Shown: piece after piece, positions 26,332-35,285 of the stretch
How positions within the stretch are numbered: the stretch's first letter is position 1
Layout: every line of letters begins with the position of its first letter
Source: G965216905 sp965216905
GTDB lineage: Bacteria; Actinomycetota; Acidimicrobiia; Spongiisociales; ZC4RG35
Assembly: GCA_965216905.1 (NCBI GenBank)
Contig: OZ244213.1
Coordinates: forward strand, 2,356,001-2,420,000
Length of the DNA: 64,000 nucleotides
Reading direction: 5' to 3'
Made by a program: the position numbers and the translations under genes
Notes under the pieces: generated by a model
The model's input: the letters and a program-made list of their open reading frames with translations, nothing else
Told to the model about the DNA's origin: nothing
The model's database searches: none

Positions 26332-27623
26332 TCCGCCGACTGGTCATCGTGGCGGTGCTCGCCGGCCTGGCTGCAACGGCGGTCGCGGTGCGTCAGCCGG
26401 CTCTCCCGCCGGCGCTGGGAGACACGGTCGATCCGGCGCCACCTCGCCATCGGGCCTGTATCGCCACCTTCGAACGTGGCGCGTCCGCCTCGATCCAGGT
26501 CGGCTCCGTGGTGCGAGGGCCGGTGGAGGCCGGTCTGGTGGCCGGTCTCGGGTCGACGGAACCGGTGGTGGGCGAGATCGACGATGCCGGTGGATCGCGC
26601 TTCGGCCTGGACGAGTTGGGCGCGGCGGGAGCGGTCGGCGTGCTCGTCGAGTTGCCATCGATCGATGCTGCAGCCGGCGCCTCGGGTATCGGTGCCGGCG
26701 GGTTGTGGGCGACGACGTGCACCCCGCCGGCGACTCGCAGCATTGCAATCGCCGGAGGTTCCACCGGTACTGGTGAGACGCTCGACCTGGTCATCTCGAA
26801 CCCATACGCGCAAGACGCGGTTGTCGAGGTGGTCGGAAGCAGCGAGGTCGGGGTGGACTCGGCGTCGTCGCTCGAGGAGATCATCGTGCCGGCCCGGACC
26901 ACCGTGAGTCGAAGTCTCGATGCCGAGCTCGATCTCCGCCGTTCGCTGACCACCAGACTGGTGGTGACCAGGGGAGCGATCCATGCAGCCTATGTGCAAC
27001 GGGCGGACGGAGATGTCGCGATCATCGAAGGAGTGGAGCCTTCGGCGGACTGGTGGCTGCCGATCATCCCGATCGAAGAGACGACCACGCATCGGATCAC
27101 CGTGGTCAGCGACTCGGCCCAACCGGTGAGCGTCCAGATCGATCGGTATACGGCCGAGGGCGTCGAGGAGGCGGTCCGCTCGTTCTCGATCGAACCGATG
27201 ATGCAGATCGACATTCCAGCCGAGGAGTTCGGTGAACCACCCCTGGGCCTGCGTATCTCGGCCGATGGTCCGATCGCGGTGACGATGGTGGCTGCCGGCG
27301 AGGGGGTTCGATCGGGATCGCCCGCCCTCCCGGCCATCGGGACGGACTGGCTCGTGCCCGGCGCCGGCGACATCGGGGGAGCGGTGTGGGTGACCAATCC
27401 GGGAGACGTGGCCGCCGAGTTGGTCCTGCAACCGCTGGCTCCGGACACGCCGGCGAGAGCGGCCACCGTCGAGCCCGGCGAGACGGCCCGCATCAGCATC
27501 GATCGGCTGGGGAGCGGGCACCTCGTCCGGTCGACCTCGCCGGTGGTGATGTTGTGGTCCAGCGGAGGTCCCGACGGTCGCACGTTGGCGGCACCTGCGC
27601 TGATCGACGCCGGCGACCGATGA
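26328..27623 (+). CDS. Secreted DUF5719-like protein
   Basis: 431 residues with an N-terminal signal or anchor (IRRLVIVAVLAGLAATAVAV, arginines before a hydrophobic core). The rest is beta-rich and hydrophilic, with repeated Ala/Val/Gly strands such as DLVISNPYAQDAVVEVV and AVWVTNPGDVAAELVLQP that look like immunoglobulin-like sandwich units. No catalytic motif is seen. I assign it to DUF5719 by its position after the GT2-membrane fusion, before the thioredoxin-like gene, and by length; this is from memory. Both ends overlap neighbours by ATGA, so it is part of a translationally coupled trio. Confidence 0.6.
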   Translation: MIRRLVIVAVLAGLAATAVAVRQPALPPALGDTVDPAPPRHRACIATFERGASASIQVGSVVRGPVEAGLVAGLGSTEPVVGEIDDAGGSRFGLDELGAAGAVGVLVELPSIDAAAGASGIGAGGLWATTCTPPATRSIAIAGGSTGTGETLDLVISNPYAQDAVVEVVGSSEVGVDSASSLEEIIVPARTTVSRSLDAELDLRRSLTTRLVVTRGAIHAAYVQRADGDVAIIEGVEPSADWWLPIIPIEETTTHRITVVSDSAQPVSVQIDRYTAEGVEEAVRSFSIEPMMQIDIPAEEFGEPPLGLRISADGPIAVTMVAAGEGVRSGSPALPAIGTDWLVPGAGDIGGAVWVTNPGDVAAELVLQPLAPDTPARAATVEPGETARISIDRLGSGHLVRSTSPVVMLWSSGGPDGRTLAAPALIDAGDR

Positions 27624-28000
27624 CCGAGCGGATCGTCGTGGTGGCGGTCGTCGCCATCCTCGCCATTCTGGGCTCCTTGGTGTTCCGGACAGGAACCTTG
27701 GTGGCTCGGCGCGAGTACCGGGGGCCCGGGCAGCCCGGCTCCATGGTGCTGTATGCGTCGAGCCGATGTGCCGGTTGCGGCATGTTCGAGGCTCGGTTGC
27801 GCGACATCGGTGCTTCCTACCGGCGGATGGATTGGGAGGCACATCCGGAGGCATTCGCAGACGCCGGGATCGAACGGGTGCCCACCCTGGTCGTGTTCCC
27901 GGAGGACGACGGCGAGCCGTGGATGGTGAGTGGTCTTCCGTCGACCTCCCGGCTGCGCCGCTGGTTGGGCGAGCCACCTTCGGCGGGTGGCCGCGGCTGA
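27620..28000 (+). CDS. Membrane-anchored thioredoxin-like protein
   Basis: 126 residues. A single N-terminal membrane helix (IVVVAVVAILAILGSLVF) is followed by a compact thioredoxin fold with the active-site motif SRCAGCGMF (CxxC), and cis-proline RVPTLVVFPE. The domain should be on the outer face, where it could reduce or form disulfides in secreted proteins. Coupled to the preceding gene by ATGA. Cysteine-bearing secreted proteins are encoded at both ends of this window, but no direct link is shown. Confidence 0.7.
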   Translation: MTERIVVVAVVAILAILGSLVFRTGTLVARREYRGPGQPGSMVLYASSRCAGCGMFEARLRDIGASYRRMDWEAHPEAFADAGIERVPTLVVFPEDDGEPWMVSGLPSTSRLRRWLGEPPSAGGRG

Positions 28001-28074
28001 ACCGAACCATGCCGATCGTGGCTCGGCGCTCGGTGTCGCCGGGTGGGGTCCTTGTATGGAGGTGGCGTAATTTC

Positions 28075-28080
28075 TACCGT
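28075..28080 (+). promoter_or_regulatory. -10 box TACCGT, leaderless-type
   Basis: TACCGT ends 6 bases before the ATG at 28087. Upstream 28001-28070 holds no gene. Confidence 0.4.
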
Positions 28081-28086
28081 GTCGGC

Positions 28087-28317
28087 ATGATCACGTGCGT
28101 TCGATGCTCATCCCCGGCTGCGGCCGTCATGACGTTCCGGTACTCGGACCGGGCGGTCTGGCTCCTGGAGTTGGACAAGCGCCCCGATGACGGCGACGGG
28201 TACTCGCTGTGCACGTCCCACGCCGACCGCCTCACCCCGCCCCTGGGCTGGACATTGACCGATCGCCGGAATGTGACCGGACTGTTCTCACCTGCTTCGA
28301 GTACCGAAGTGGCATGA
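28087..28317 (+). CDS. DUF3499-family small zinc-ribbon-like protein
   Basis: 76 residues. TCVRCSSPAAAVMTFRY, then YSLCTSHADRLTPPLGW: a CxxC pair and a later Cys/His pair arranged as in the actinobacterial DUF3499 family, encoded near phosphomannomutase and the F420 genes in mycobacteria. Function unknown; zinc binding is inferred. Its stop overlaps the next gene's start (ATGA). Confidence 0.8.
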   Translation: MITCVRCSSPAAAVMTFRYSDRAVWLLELDKRPDDGDGYSLCTSHADRLTPPLGWTLTDRRNVTGLFSPASSTEVA

Positions 28318-28583
28318 GCCTCGACCGGGACCTCATCGAGGCCGTGCGCGACCTCGACGAGCCCGGGCTCCGGAGGCTGTACATCTTGGCGCGAGCCAAG
28401 CTCGAGCGAGTCGGTGTGCTCGACCGGGAGGAACACCCGGTGCGGCTTCGGGAGCGACTCGTCAAGTGTGGGAAAGCCGGCTGTACTCGGTGCCCACACG
28501 GTCCCTATTGGTACGCCTACTGGACCGAGGATGGGAGACGCCGCTCCCGCTACATCGGCAGACTCTTGGACGAGGACGGCTGA
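28314..28583 (+). CDS. Small cysteine-motif protein (DUF6788-like)
   Basis: 89 residues. An N-terminal helical half (LIEAVRDLDEPGLRRLYILA) precedes a C-terminal motif KCGKAGCTRCPHGPYWYAYW followed by GRRRSRYIGR. The KCGK-x-C-x2-C-HGPYWY-x-SRYIG pattern is shared by small bacterial proteins of unknown function often found in mobile or variable regions; here it is translationally coupled to the DUF3499 gene. The family name is from memory and uncertain. Confidence 0.6.
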   Translation: MSLDRDLIEAVRDLDEPGLRRLYILARAKLERVGVLDREEHPVRLRERLVKCGKAGCTRCPHGPYWYAYWTEDGRRRSRYIGRLLDEDG

Positions 28584-28653
28584 GTACGCGCTATCCGTGA
28601 TCGGACGAGTAGCATGCGCCCTCGAGTACGCGATCGCTCCCAGCGGTGACAGC

Positions 28654-28827
28654 ATGGACTGCCCCAAGTGTGGCGCAGAAGACGTCATTGAGATCAAGAA
28701 CAAGGTCGACGACATCGAGATCGACTTCTTTTCGTGCTACCGATGTGAGCAGAAGTGGTGGGACCGAGAAGGCAATCCCGTCACACTGCGTGAGGTCCTC
28801 GACCTCGCCCGGCGCCTGGAGACCTGA
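28654..28827 (+). CDS. Small zinc-ribbon protein
   Basis: 57 residues with two knuckles, DCPKCGAED and FSCYRCEQKWW, spaced as in a TFIIS- or RpoM-like zinc ribbon. No other domain. I start at ATG 28654 because the ribbon opens at once; the frame runs back to 28414 inside the neighbour. It ends 9 bases before the large membrane protein, perhaps co-transcribed. Function unknown. Confidence 0.6.
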   Translation: MDCPKCGAEDVIEIKNKVDDIEIDFFSCYRCEQKWWDREGNPVTLREVLDLARRLET

Positions 28828-28836
28828 CCTCCCGAC

Positions 28837-31584
28837 ATGGCACCCCCGACCGTGAGGTCGTCGGTTCCCACCCGGCGATACGCCTACCTGCCAACCATTC
28901 TCGTCTTCGGGGCCAGCCTGATCGTGCTGGCGGTCTTGAACCCGCAGCTGCTGCTCACCGCCAACACCCCGACCGGCGGGGACATGGGCGCCCATGTGCT
29001 CGGCCCGGCGTACCTCCGGGATGTGCTGCTGCCGCAGGGTCGTGTCCTCGGCTGGTCCGATTCCTGGTTCGCGGGATTTCCGGTGTTCTACTTCTACTTC
29101 CCGCTGCCCTCGTTGGTGATCGTCGCGCTCGACGTGTTCCTGCCATACGGCGTCGCCTTCAAGATCGTCACGGCGCTCGGTTTGGTGGCGTTGCCGCCGG
29201 CGACGGCGTTCATGGTGCGGAGCTTCGGGGCATCCCGTCAACTGGCGGCCGTGGCGGCGGCCGGTGCGGCAGCGTTCGCGCTGATGGAGAGCTTCACGAT
29301 CTATGGCGGGAACGTCGCTTCCACCATGGCCGGCGAGTTTTCCTATTCCTGGTCGTTCTCGTTGGGAATGGTGTATTTCGGGTTGCTTGCCCGCGCCATC
29401 GAAGACCGCCGTTGGGTGAAGCATGCCGGCGTCGTGCTCGCCCTCACGGCCCTGTCACACATCCTCACCACCATCGTCATCGTCCTCGCCTCGATCCCGG
29501 TTCTCTTTCGGCGGCGAGCCGCCCTGCCCACGGTTGGCACCTGGACCTTGGGTTTCGCCATCGCCGGCTTCTGGGCGGTCCCGCTCCTGGCACGCATCGG
29601 GTTGACGGCCGACATGGGTTGGAATCCGTTGAGCCGCCTCGAAGAGATCCTTCCGATCGAGTTGTGGCTCCCGCTGCCGCTCGCCGTCGCCGGCATGGTC
29701 GTCTTCGTTCGACGGTATCGCGGAGCGCTGCCCGTGATGGTGGCGACGCTGCTCCCGTTGGTGTACTTCCCGCTTCCCCGGCTGATGCCACTGGTGATCC
29801 CGTCGCTGGGTGAGGGGCATTGGAAACTCTGGAACGGGCGCCTCCTGCCGTACTGGTACTTCGGCATCAACCTCTTCGCCGCGCTGGCCGTGGGTATGGC
29901 GGCTGGGTGGCTGGCTCGCCGGTTACCGGAGCGGCTCTCGCCGTGGTGGTCTCGAGGACTGGTGGCGATGCTGGGGGTGGCGCTGGGTTGGTTGATCGTG
30001 TTCCGGGATGCACCCACTTACGCGGGCTGGCTGATCGGCGGACTCGGTGTCGTCGCCGCCGCCGGTCTGTGGCTCGCCGATCAGCGTCCGATCGCTACCC
30101 GCAACCTGCTGGCAACCGTGGCCGTGGTCGTGATCGGTGTCGGAGCGCTGTCGGGCACCAACTTCGTGTACAAGTGGGCGCGTTGGAACTACTCGGGTTA
30201 CGAGGGCAAGCAGACGTTCGCCGAGTACGAGGGGCTCATGCAGGAGGTCGCGGTACTCCCGGCAGGACGGATTCAATGGGAGCAGGACAGCACCGAGGGC
30301 ACCGGTCTGAACAAGTACGGGACCCCGATGGCGCCGATGCTGTATCCGTACTGGACCGACTGGAGCCACCCGTCGATGGAGGGTCTGTTCTTCGAGTCGT
30401 CCCTCACGACGCCGTTCATGTTCCTGGCATCGAACGAGATGAGTCTCAATGGGTCGACCCCGGTATCGGGGCTCGACTACCACGGCTTCGACTTCGATCG
30501 TGGAGTCGAGCACATGAAGCTGTACGGGGTTCGCTACTACGTGTCGTATTCCTCGGAGGCTGCCGCCAAGGCGCGGAGCCGCGCCGACCTTCGTCTCGTG
30601 GCCGCCACCCCCGACCCGCCGCCGGTCGCCGACCAGCCACGGATCGAGCCGGTCGAGTTCCAACCGGTCGTCCTCCAGACGAACGACGCCAATGGCGCCG
30701 ATGGGCTTCCACTGGCGGTCGATGGCCCGGAGGAGTGGGCGCGCGTTCAGGCTGCGACCGAGGCGGAGCGGATCCCGACCGGATTCGGCCCGGATGCCGC
30801 CGGAGCCGTGCAGGTCGAGCGAGGGGAGGAATCGACCACGGTCACCTTCGAGACCGTCGCCGTGGGCATTCCGCACCTCGTGGAGGTTCCGCACAGCCCC
30901 AACTGGGGTCTGGCCGGCGCCGAGGGGCCGTACGAAGCGTTCGGCTCGGGCATGTACATCGTGCCCACCCAGGAGGCCGTCACCATCGAGTTCATTCCGA
31001 CGTTCTCGGTGTTCGAACTCGATGAGCACCATCTGGTCGAGCCCGCCCGCCGGATGCCGTCTGTGTTCGAAGCCGGCCCGCCGGACGAAGGTGAGGAGGT
31101 GGCGAAATCGTTCGACGATTTCGCGTTCGATTGGTATGGGTCGATTGAGACCCTGGATCGGCCCGTGGTCGCCGACGGACCGGCCGGCTGGCCGAGGGCG
31201 TCGAGTGTTGCCGAGCTGCCGGATGTCGCCACCGGGGCATCCCCGGAGGACGTCTCCGAGGTTGAGTTCTCGAGCGACCGGATCTCGTTCACGACCGAAG
31301 CGGTCGGGGTGCCCCACGTCGTGAAGATGTCGTACTTCCCGAACTGGAAGGCGTCCGGAGCAGAAGGCCCCTACCGGGTCACCCCCACGCTGATGATGGT
31401 GGTCCCGTCCGAGCCGGAAGTCGTACTCGAGTTCCGAGCCACCTGGGCGGAGGTGGTGGGGAATCTGCTCACCGTCGGTGGCGTGGTGACGGCTGCCGCG
31501 TTGTTCTGGTCAGCCCGCCGACGACAGGACCTGGCGGATCCTCAAGAGGCCGCGGAGGGTGCGGGGAACGCGCTTCACGAGTGA
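28837..31584 (+). CDS. Large multispan membrane protein with duplicated ectodomain (PTPS-related/GT-C-like)
   Basis: 915 residues. About 13 membrane helices fill residues 10-445, with a first outer loop TPTGGDMGAHV and SDSWFAGFPVFYFYFPLP of the PTPS-related membrane family, a group thought to be GT-C-like. A large exterior part follows, with two repeats of about 87 residues (roughly 630-719 and 781-867), both ending in a VGxPHxVE/K, PNW, AEGPY and VxxEF series. A last helix near 880 returns to the membrane. It may transfer or polymerise lipid-linked sugars. Its 3' end overlaps the convergent GT2 gene by 75 bases. Confidence 0.7.
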   Translation: MAPPTVRSSVPTRRYAYLPTILVFGASLIVLAVLNPQLLLTANTPTGGDMGAHVLGPAYLRDVLLPQGRVLGWSDSWFAGFPVFYFYFPLPSLVIVALDVFLPYGVAFKIVTALGLVALPPATAFMVRSFGASRQLAAVAAAGAAAFALMESFTIYGGNVASTMAGEFSYSWSFSLGMVYFGLLARAIEDRRWVKHAGVVLALTALSHILTTIVIVLASIPVLFRRRAALPTVGTWTLGFAIAGFWAVPLLARIGLTADMGWNPLSRLEEILPIELWLPLPLAVAGMVVFVRRYRGALPVMVATLLPLVYFPLPRLMPLVIPSLGEGHWKLWNGRLLPYWYFGINLFAALAVGMAAGWLARRLPERLSPWWSRGLVAMLGVALGWLIVFRDAPTYAGWLIGGLGVVAAAGLWLADQRPIATRNLLATVAVVVIGVGALSGTNFVYKWARWNYSGYEGKQTFAEYEGLMQEVAVLPAGRIQWEQDSTEGTGLNKYGTPMAPMLYPYWTDWSHPSMEGLFFESSLTTPFMFLASNEMSLNGSTPVSGLDYHGFDFDRGVEHMKLYGVRYYVSYSSEAAAKARSRADLRLVAATPDPPPVADQPRIEPVEFQPVVLQTNDANGADGLPLAVDGPEEWARVQAATEAERIPTGFGPDAAGAVQVERGEESTTVTFETVAVGIPHLVEVPHSPNWGLAGAEGPYEAFGSGMYIVPTQEAVTIEFIPTFSVFELDEHHLVEPARRMPSVFEAGPPDEGEEVAKSFDDFAFDWYGSIETLDRPVVADGPAGWPRASSVAELPDVATGASPEDVSEVEFSSDRISFTTEAVGVPHVVKMSYFPNWKASGAEGPYRVTPTLMMVVPSEPEVVLEFRATWAEVVGNLLTVGGVVTAAALFWSARRRQDLADPQEAAEGAGNALHE

Positions 31585-32301
31585 CGAGCGCGCTGGGCGC
31601 AGCTCCTCCACCACCACCGGGACCTCGACGATGCGGGCCCCGGATCGTTCGGCTCGGATCACCAACTCCGTGTCGAAGAGATCCTGGCGGCTGATGACTT
31701 CGGGGACATGTCGATCAACGATCTCACGGCTGAAGGCCTTGATGCCGTGGGTATCCGACACGCCGCTGCGGAGGAGGCTGCGCAGCAGGAGACTGAACAC
31801 CAGGGTCGCCAGGCGCCGGATCGGCGGTCTGCGATCCTCCGATCCTGGATTGCGTTTGGAGGCGATGATCACATCGGCGGTGCCGTCGAGATCTTCCAGA
31901 AAGCGCTGCGAGAAGTAGTCCACGTCGAACATCACCACCCAGTGGCCCCGGGCCGCCAGCATGCCGTGGCGGACCGCAGCGCCATAGTCGGCCTCGGCGA
32001 GACTCAGCACGACCGCCCGATCCCCCGCCACGGCGGCACAGACCTGGCCGGTTCCGTCGGTGGAGCCGTTCTCCACGATGATCACTTCGGCGGACTCGAC
32101 AGCATCTTCCACCGCGTCGAGGAGCACCGGCAGGCCCTCCGGGATGAAGTCGGCTTCGTCGTGGACCGGGACGACGATCGAGACGTCGGGGACCCGCTCC
32201 GCCGAAGCGCGGTCACCGGGCGCTGCTCCGCCTTGGGTCGCGGCAGACACCGCCGCATCCGTGCGACGGGGAGGCGCGTGTGGTCGATCCTCCGGCGACA
32301 T
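31510..32301 (-). CDS. Glycosyltransferase family 2 (dolichol-phosphate mannosyltransferase-like)
   Basis: 263 residues: a polar N-terminal tail of ~40 residues, then VSIVVPVHDEADFIP, VIIVENGSTDGTG, the DVD metal site in VVMFDVDYFS, and VISRQDLFDTELVIRAERSG. This is the DPM1/polyprenyl-phosphate-sugar synthase layout without C-terminal helices. It could make the polyprenyl-phosphate sugar used by the neighbouring membrane protein. Divergent from the phosphomannomutase gene, 83 bases apart. The C-terminus is read through 75 bases that also encode the end of the membrane protein. Confidence 0.78.
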   Translation of the reverse strand: MSPEDRPHAPPRRTDAAVSAATQGGAAPGDRASAERVPDVSIVVPVHDEADFIPEGLPVLLDAVEDAVESAEVIIVENGSTDGTGQVCAAVAGDRAVVLSLAEADYGAAVRHGMLAARGHWVVMFDVDYFSQRFLEDLDGTADVIIASKRNPGSEDRRPPIRRLATLVFSLLLRSLLRSGVSDTHGIKAFSREIVDRHVPEVISRQDLFDTELVIRAERSGARIVEVPVVVEELRPARSSLVKRVPRTLRGLLRIRQVLSSAG

Positions 32302-32370
32302 TCCGGCGAGTCTACGGGGATGGCAGGACGTCGACGCCCACCGCCCCCTGGTTTCCGGCCCGACCGGCCG

Positions 32371-32376
32371 TAGACT
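32371..32376 (+). promoter_or_regulatory. -10 box TAGACT, leaderless-type
   Basis: TAGACT ends 8 bases before the ATG at 32385. Confidence 0.4.
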
Positions 32377-32384
32377 CTCGGCGG

Positions 32385-33755
32385 ATGCAGCCGACGTCCG
32401 ACCAGCTCTCGAATTCTCATCTCGATCGCGTCTTCAAGGCATACGACATCCGGGGGCGCACCGACACCGGCGACCTCTCCGTCGAGATCGTTCGCGCTGT
32501 CGGCGAAGCGTTCGCGGTGCTGGTCGATGCTCCGGTGGTGGCGGTCGGCCGGGACTGCCGTGCGTCGTCACCGGAACTGGCCGAGGCGCTCATCGAAGGG
32601 GTCCGGAGCAGAGGCGTGGATGTGCTCGACCTGGGGGAGGTGGCGACCGACATGGTGTATTACGTCTCGGGAGCCGAGCACCTGCCAGGAGCAATGGTGA
32701 CGGCGTCCCACAACCCCGCCGAGTACAACGGGATCAAGCTCTGCCGAGCCGGAGCCGCGCCGATCGGATCCGACACCGGGTTGCGTCGGATTCGAAGGAT
32801 GGTGGAGGAGGGTCTGGCACCGAGCGAAGCGGACGCGGGCTCGGTCCGGTCGCACCGGCCGGCCGCCGGCTACATCGATCACCTGATGGGGGTCATCGAT
32901 CCCTCACGGGTCGCCCCCCTGACCGTGGCGGTCGATGGCGGCAACGGTATGGCCGGGGTCGTCATCGAGGATGTCTTCGACCGCCTCCCGGCGGAACTGG
33001 TGGGGCTCTACCTCGAGCCGGACGGCTCGTTCCCGAACCATCCTGCCGACCCGCTCCAGCCCGACAATCTCCGTGACCTCGTCGAACTGATACGCCGCAT
33101 CCGGCCGGACCTCGGGGTGGCCTTCGACGGCGACGCCGACCGGGCGTTCTTCATCGATGATCTCGGTGTTCCGCTGTCGGGCAGCACCACCACTGCCCTG
33201 ATCGCGCGATGGTTCCTCGAGCGCGAGCCGGGCGCCGGTGTGGTTCACAACCTCATCACGTCGCGGGCGGTTCCCGAGACGATCCGAGAGGCCGGGGGCC
33301 ATCCGATCCGCACCCGGGTCGGTCACTCCTTCATCAAGCAGGTGATGGCCGAGACCGGTGCGGTGTTCGGTGGGGAACACTCCGGTCACTACTACTTCGC
33401 CGCCAACTACCGGGCCGACTCCGGGATGCTGGCGATGCTGGTCCTGCTGCAGGTGCTGTCCGAGGATGGCCGGCCGCTGTCGGTGCTTCGCACCGAGGTG
33501 GAGCCGTACACAGCCTCGGGAGAGATCAACCTCGAGGTGGCCGACATCCCGCGAGCGATCGACGCAGTCCGGCGCGCGTTTCCCGATGCCACCGCCGACG
33601 AGCTCGACGGCCTCACCCTGGAGTGGCCCGATCACTGGTTCAATCTCCGGCCCTCGAACACCGAACCACTGCTCCGGTTGAACGTCGAGGCTCTTGACCC
33701 CGAGACCGTCGAGGCGCTGGTCGTGCGGGTACGCGATATCGTTGGTGACGCATGA
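32385..33755 (+). CDS. manB: Phosphomannomutase/phosphoglucomutase
   Basis: Interconverts hexose 6- and 1-phosphates, supplying mannose-1-phosphate for GDP-mannose. 456 residues: YDIRG near residue 17, phosphoserine loop TASHNPAEYNGIK near 105, metal loop FDGDADRAFF near 247, sugar loop GGEHSGHYYF and phosphate-binding RPSNTEPLLR near the end. All catalytic motifs are intact. The DUF3499 gene sits ~4 kb upstream as in other Actinobacteria. Its stop overlaps a Trm112-like gene by ATGA. Confidence 0.92.
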   Translation: MQPTSDQLSNSHLDRVFKAYDIRGRTDTGDLSVEIVRAVGEAFAVLVDAPVVAVGRDCRASSPELAEALIEGVRSRGVDVLDLGEVATDMVYYVSGAEHLPGAMVTASHNPAEYNGIKLCRAGAAPIGSDTGLRRIRRMVEEGLAPSEADAGSVRSHRPAAGYIDHLMGVIDPSRVAPLTVAVDGGNGMAGVVIEDVFDRLPAELVGLYLEPDGSFPNHPADPLQPDNLRDLVELIRRIRPDLGVAFDGDADRAFFIDDLGVPLSGSTTTALIARWFLEREPGAGVVHNLITSRAVPETIREAGGHPIRTRVGHSFIKQVMAETGAVFGGEHSGHYYFAANYRADSGMLAMLVLLQVLSEDGRPLSVLRTEVEPYTASGEINLEVADIPRAIDAVRRAFPDATADELDGLTLEWPDHWFNLRPSNTEPLLRLNVEALDPETVEALVVRVRDIVGDA

Positions 33756-33910
33756 GCCCACTCATCGACCCCGAGCTGTTGGTACGGCTTCGGTGCCCCC
33801 GTTGCCACCGTGACTTGACCGAGGACGGCGGAGCCGGCGAACTCGTGTGTGCCGACGGCCATCGCTACCCCGTGATCGACGGCATCCCGGACATGGTGGT
33901 CGGCGACTGA
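33752..33910 (+). CDS. Trm112-family small protein
   Basis: 52 residues from an ATG overlapping the manB stop. LLVRLRCPRCHRDLTEDGG, then LVCADGHRYPVIDGIPDMV: the CPxC, C and YPV-DGIP pattern of bacterial Trm112/YcaR proteins (one of the usual four zinc cysteines is replaced by Asp/His context). Trm112 proteins activate methyltransferases or stabilise partner enzymes; in Actinobacteria one is often found after phosphomannomutase. Confidence 0.75.
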   Translation: MSPLIDPELLVRLRCPRCHRDLTEDGGAGELVCADGHRYPVIDGIPDMVVGD

Positions 33911-34025
33911 CGCCGGCCGTTTCCCGGTCATCGATCGGATCTCAGCTCCCTCATGTCGACAGGGGGCCACTCGCTCGTCGCATTCGCTGCATCCAATTCG
34001 CCGGCCGCACCGAATCTCTCCCGTC

Positions 34026-35285
34026 ATGTCCGAACCACTTCGCATCGCCGTCATCGGGTCCGGCATCGCCGGGCTGGGCGTCGCCCATCACCTGTCACCG
34101 ACGCATCACGTCGTGCTGTTCGAGGCCGACTCACGGCTCGGAGGGCACTCGAACACGGTGATCGTCGACGATCCGAATGCCGGCGAGCTGGCGGTCGACA
34201 CCGGATTCATCGTGCACAACGACCGGAACTACCCGAACCTGGTCTCGCTGTTCGATGAGCTGGGGGTACAGACGCAACCCTCGGAGATGAGCTTCTCGGT
34301 CACCGATCGCCGGCATTCCGGAGCTCGCCCGTTCACATACCGGGCGACCAATGCGGCAACGCTTGCCGCCGACCCGAGAAACGTTGTCGACCCACGCATG
34401 TGGAGCATGGTCGGTGACATCGTTCGGTTCTATCGAGACGCTCGCGAGTTCCTGGCGGATCCGGACTCTTCGACCACGATCGCCGAGTTCCTCGACCGCC
34501 ACCAGTACGGGTCGCCGTTCGTCGATCTCCACCTCCTCCCGATGGGTTCGGCCGTTTGGTCGTGTGCGCCGGACGAGTTCCGTTCGCATCCCGCGGTCAG
34601 CCTGCTGCGCTTTCTGGACCACCACGGACTGCTGGGTCTGGGGAACCGGCCCCAATGGCGGACGGTGGTGGGCGGCAGCCGGCGATATGTCCGGGCGATC
34701 GCCGAACGCTTCGCAGGCGAAATCCGAATGGGTTGCCCGGTTGAGCGACTGGAGCGGACCGAAGCCGGGGTGCTGGTCACCACGCCGGGTGGGAGCGAGC
34801 GCTTCGATCGGGTGGTGTTGGCGGTTCACTCCGACCAGGCGCTGGAGATGTTGTCCGACGCCTCCCCGACCGAGAAGGAGGTGCTCGGAGCCGTCCGGTA
34901 CCGATCGAACCGGGCGGTCCTCCACACCGACAGCTCGGTGCTGCCACCGCGGCGCCGTGCGTGGGCGGCATGGAACTACGAGCGGTCGACCGACGGCGAC
35001 ATGCGGGTCACCTACGACCTGACCACGTTGCAGCGCCTTCCCGGCGCTCACCGCTACCTCGTGACGCTGAACGACGTGGAGCGGATCGACGAACGGGCCG
35101 TGATCGCGGAGTTCGACTATGCCCATCCTCTGTTCGATCATGCCGCCATCGAGGCTCAGACCCGGTTCGAGGAGATCGACGGTGTCGATCGCGTTCACTA
35201 CTGCGGTGCCTGGTGGGGGTACGGTTTCCACGAGGACGGCCTGGCGTCTGCGCTTCGGGTCGTCGGCCGGATCCGGAGGAGCTGA
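34026..35285 (+). CDS. FAD-dependent amine-oxidase-like protein (COG2907)
   Basis: 419 residues with an N-terminal FAD site IAVIGSGIAGLGVAHHL and RLGGHSNTV, the long VDTGFIVHNDRNYPNL segment, and C-terminal YCGAWWGYGFHEDG that closes over the flavin. This is the partner flavoprotein of the DUF1365/CFA-synthase operon found in many bacteria; it may act on modified fatty acyl chains. The substrate is unproven. Translation is coupled to the DUF1365 gene by a TGATG overlap. Confidence 0.83.
   Translation: MSEPLRIAVIGSGIAGLGVAHHLSPTHHVVLFEADSRLGGHSNTVIVDDPNAGELAVDTGFIVHNDRNYPNLVSLFDELGVQTQPSEMSFSVTDRRHSGARPFTYRATNAATLAADPRNVVDPRMWSMVGDIVRFYRDAREFLADPDSSTTIAEFLDRHQYGSPFVDLHLLPMGSAVWSCAPDEFRSHPAVSLLRFLDHHGLLGLGNRPQWRTVVGGSRRYVRAIAERFAGEIRMGCPVERLERTEAGVLVTTPGGSERFDRVVLAVHSDQALEMLSDASPTEKEVLGAVRYRSNRAVLHTDSSVLPPRRRAWAAWNYERSTDGDMRVTYDLTTLQRLPGAHRYLVTLNDVERIDERAVIAEFDYAHPLFDHAAIEAQTRFEEIDGVDRVHYCGAWWGYGFHEDGLASALRVVGRIRRS

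Noticed and set aside
33911..34025. Gap before the COG2907 gene
   Set aside because: No promoter hexamer, gene or RNA element stood out.
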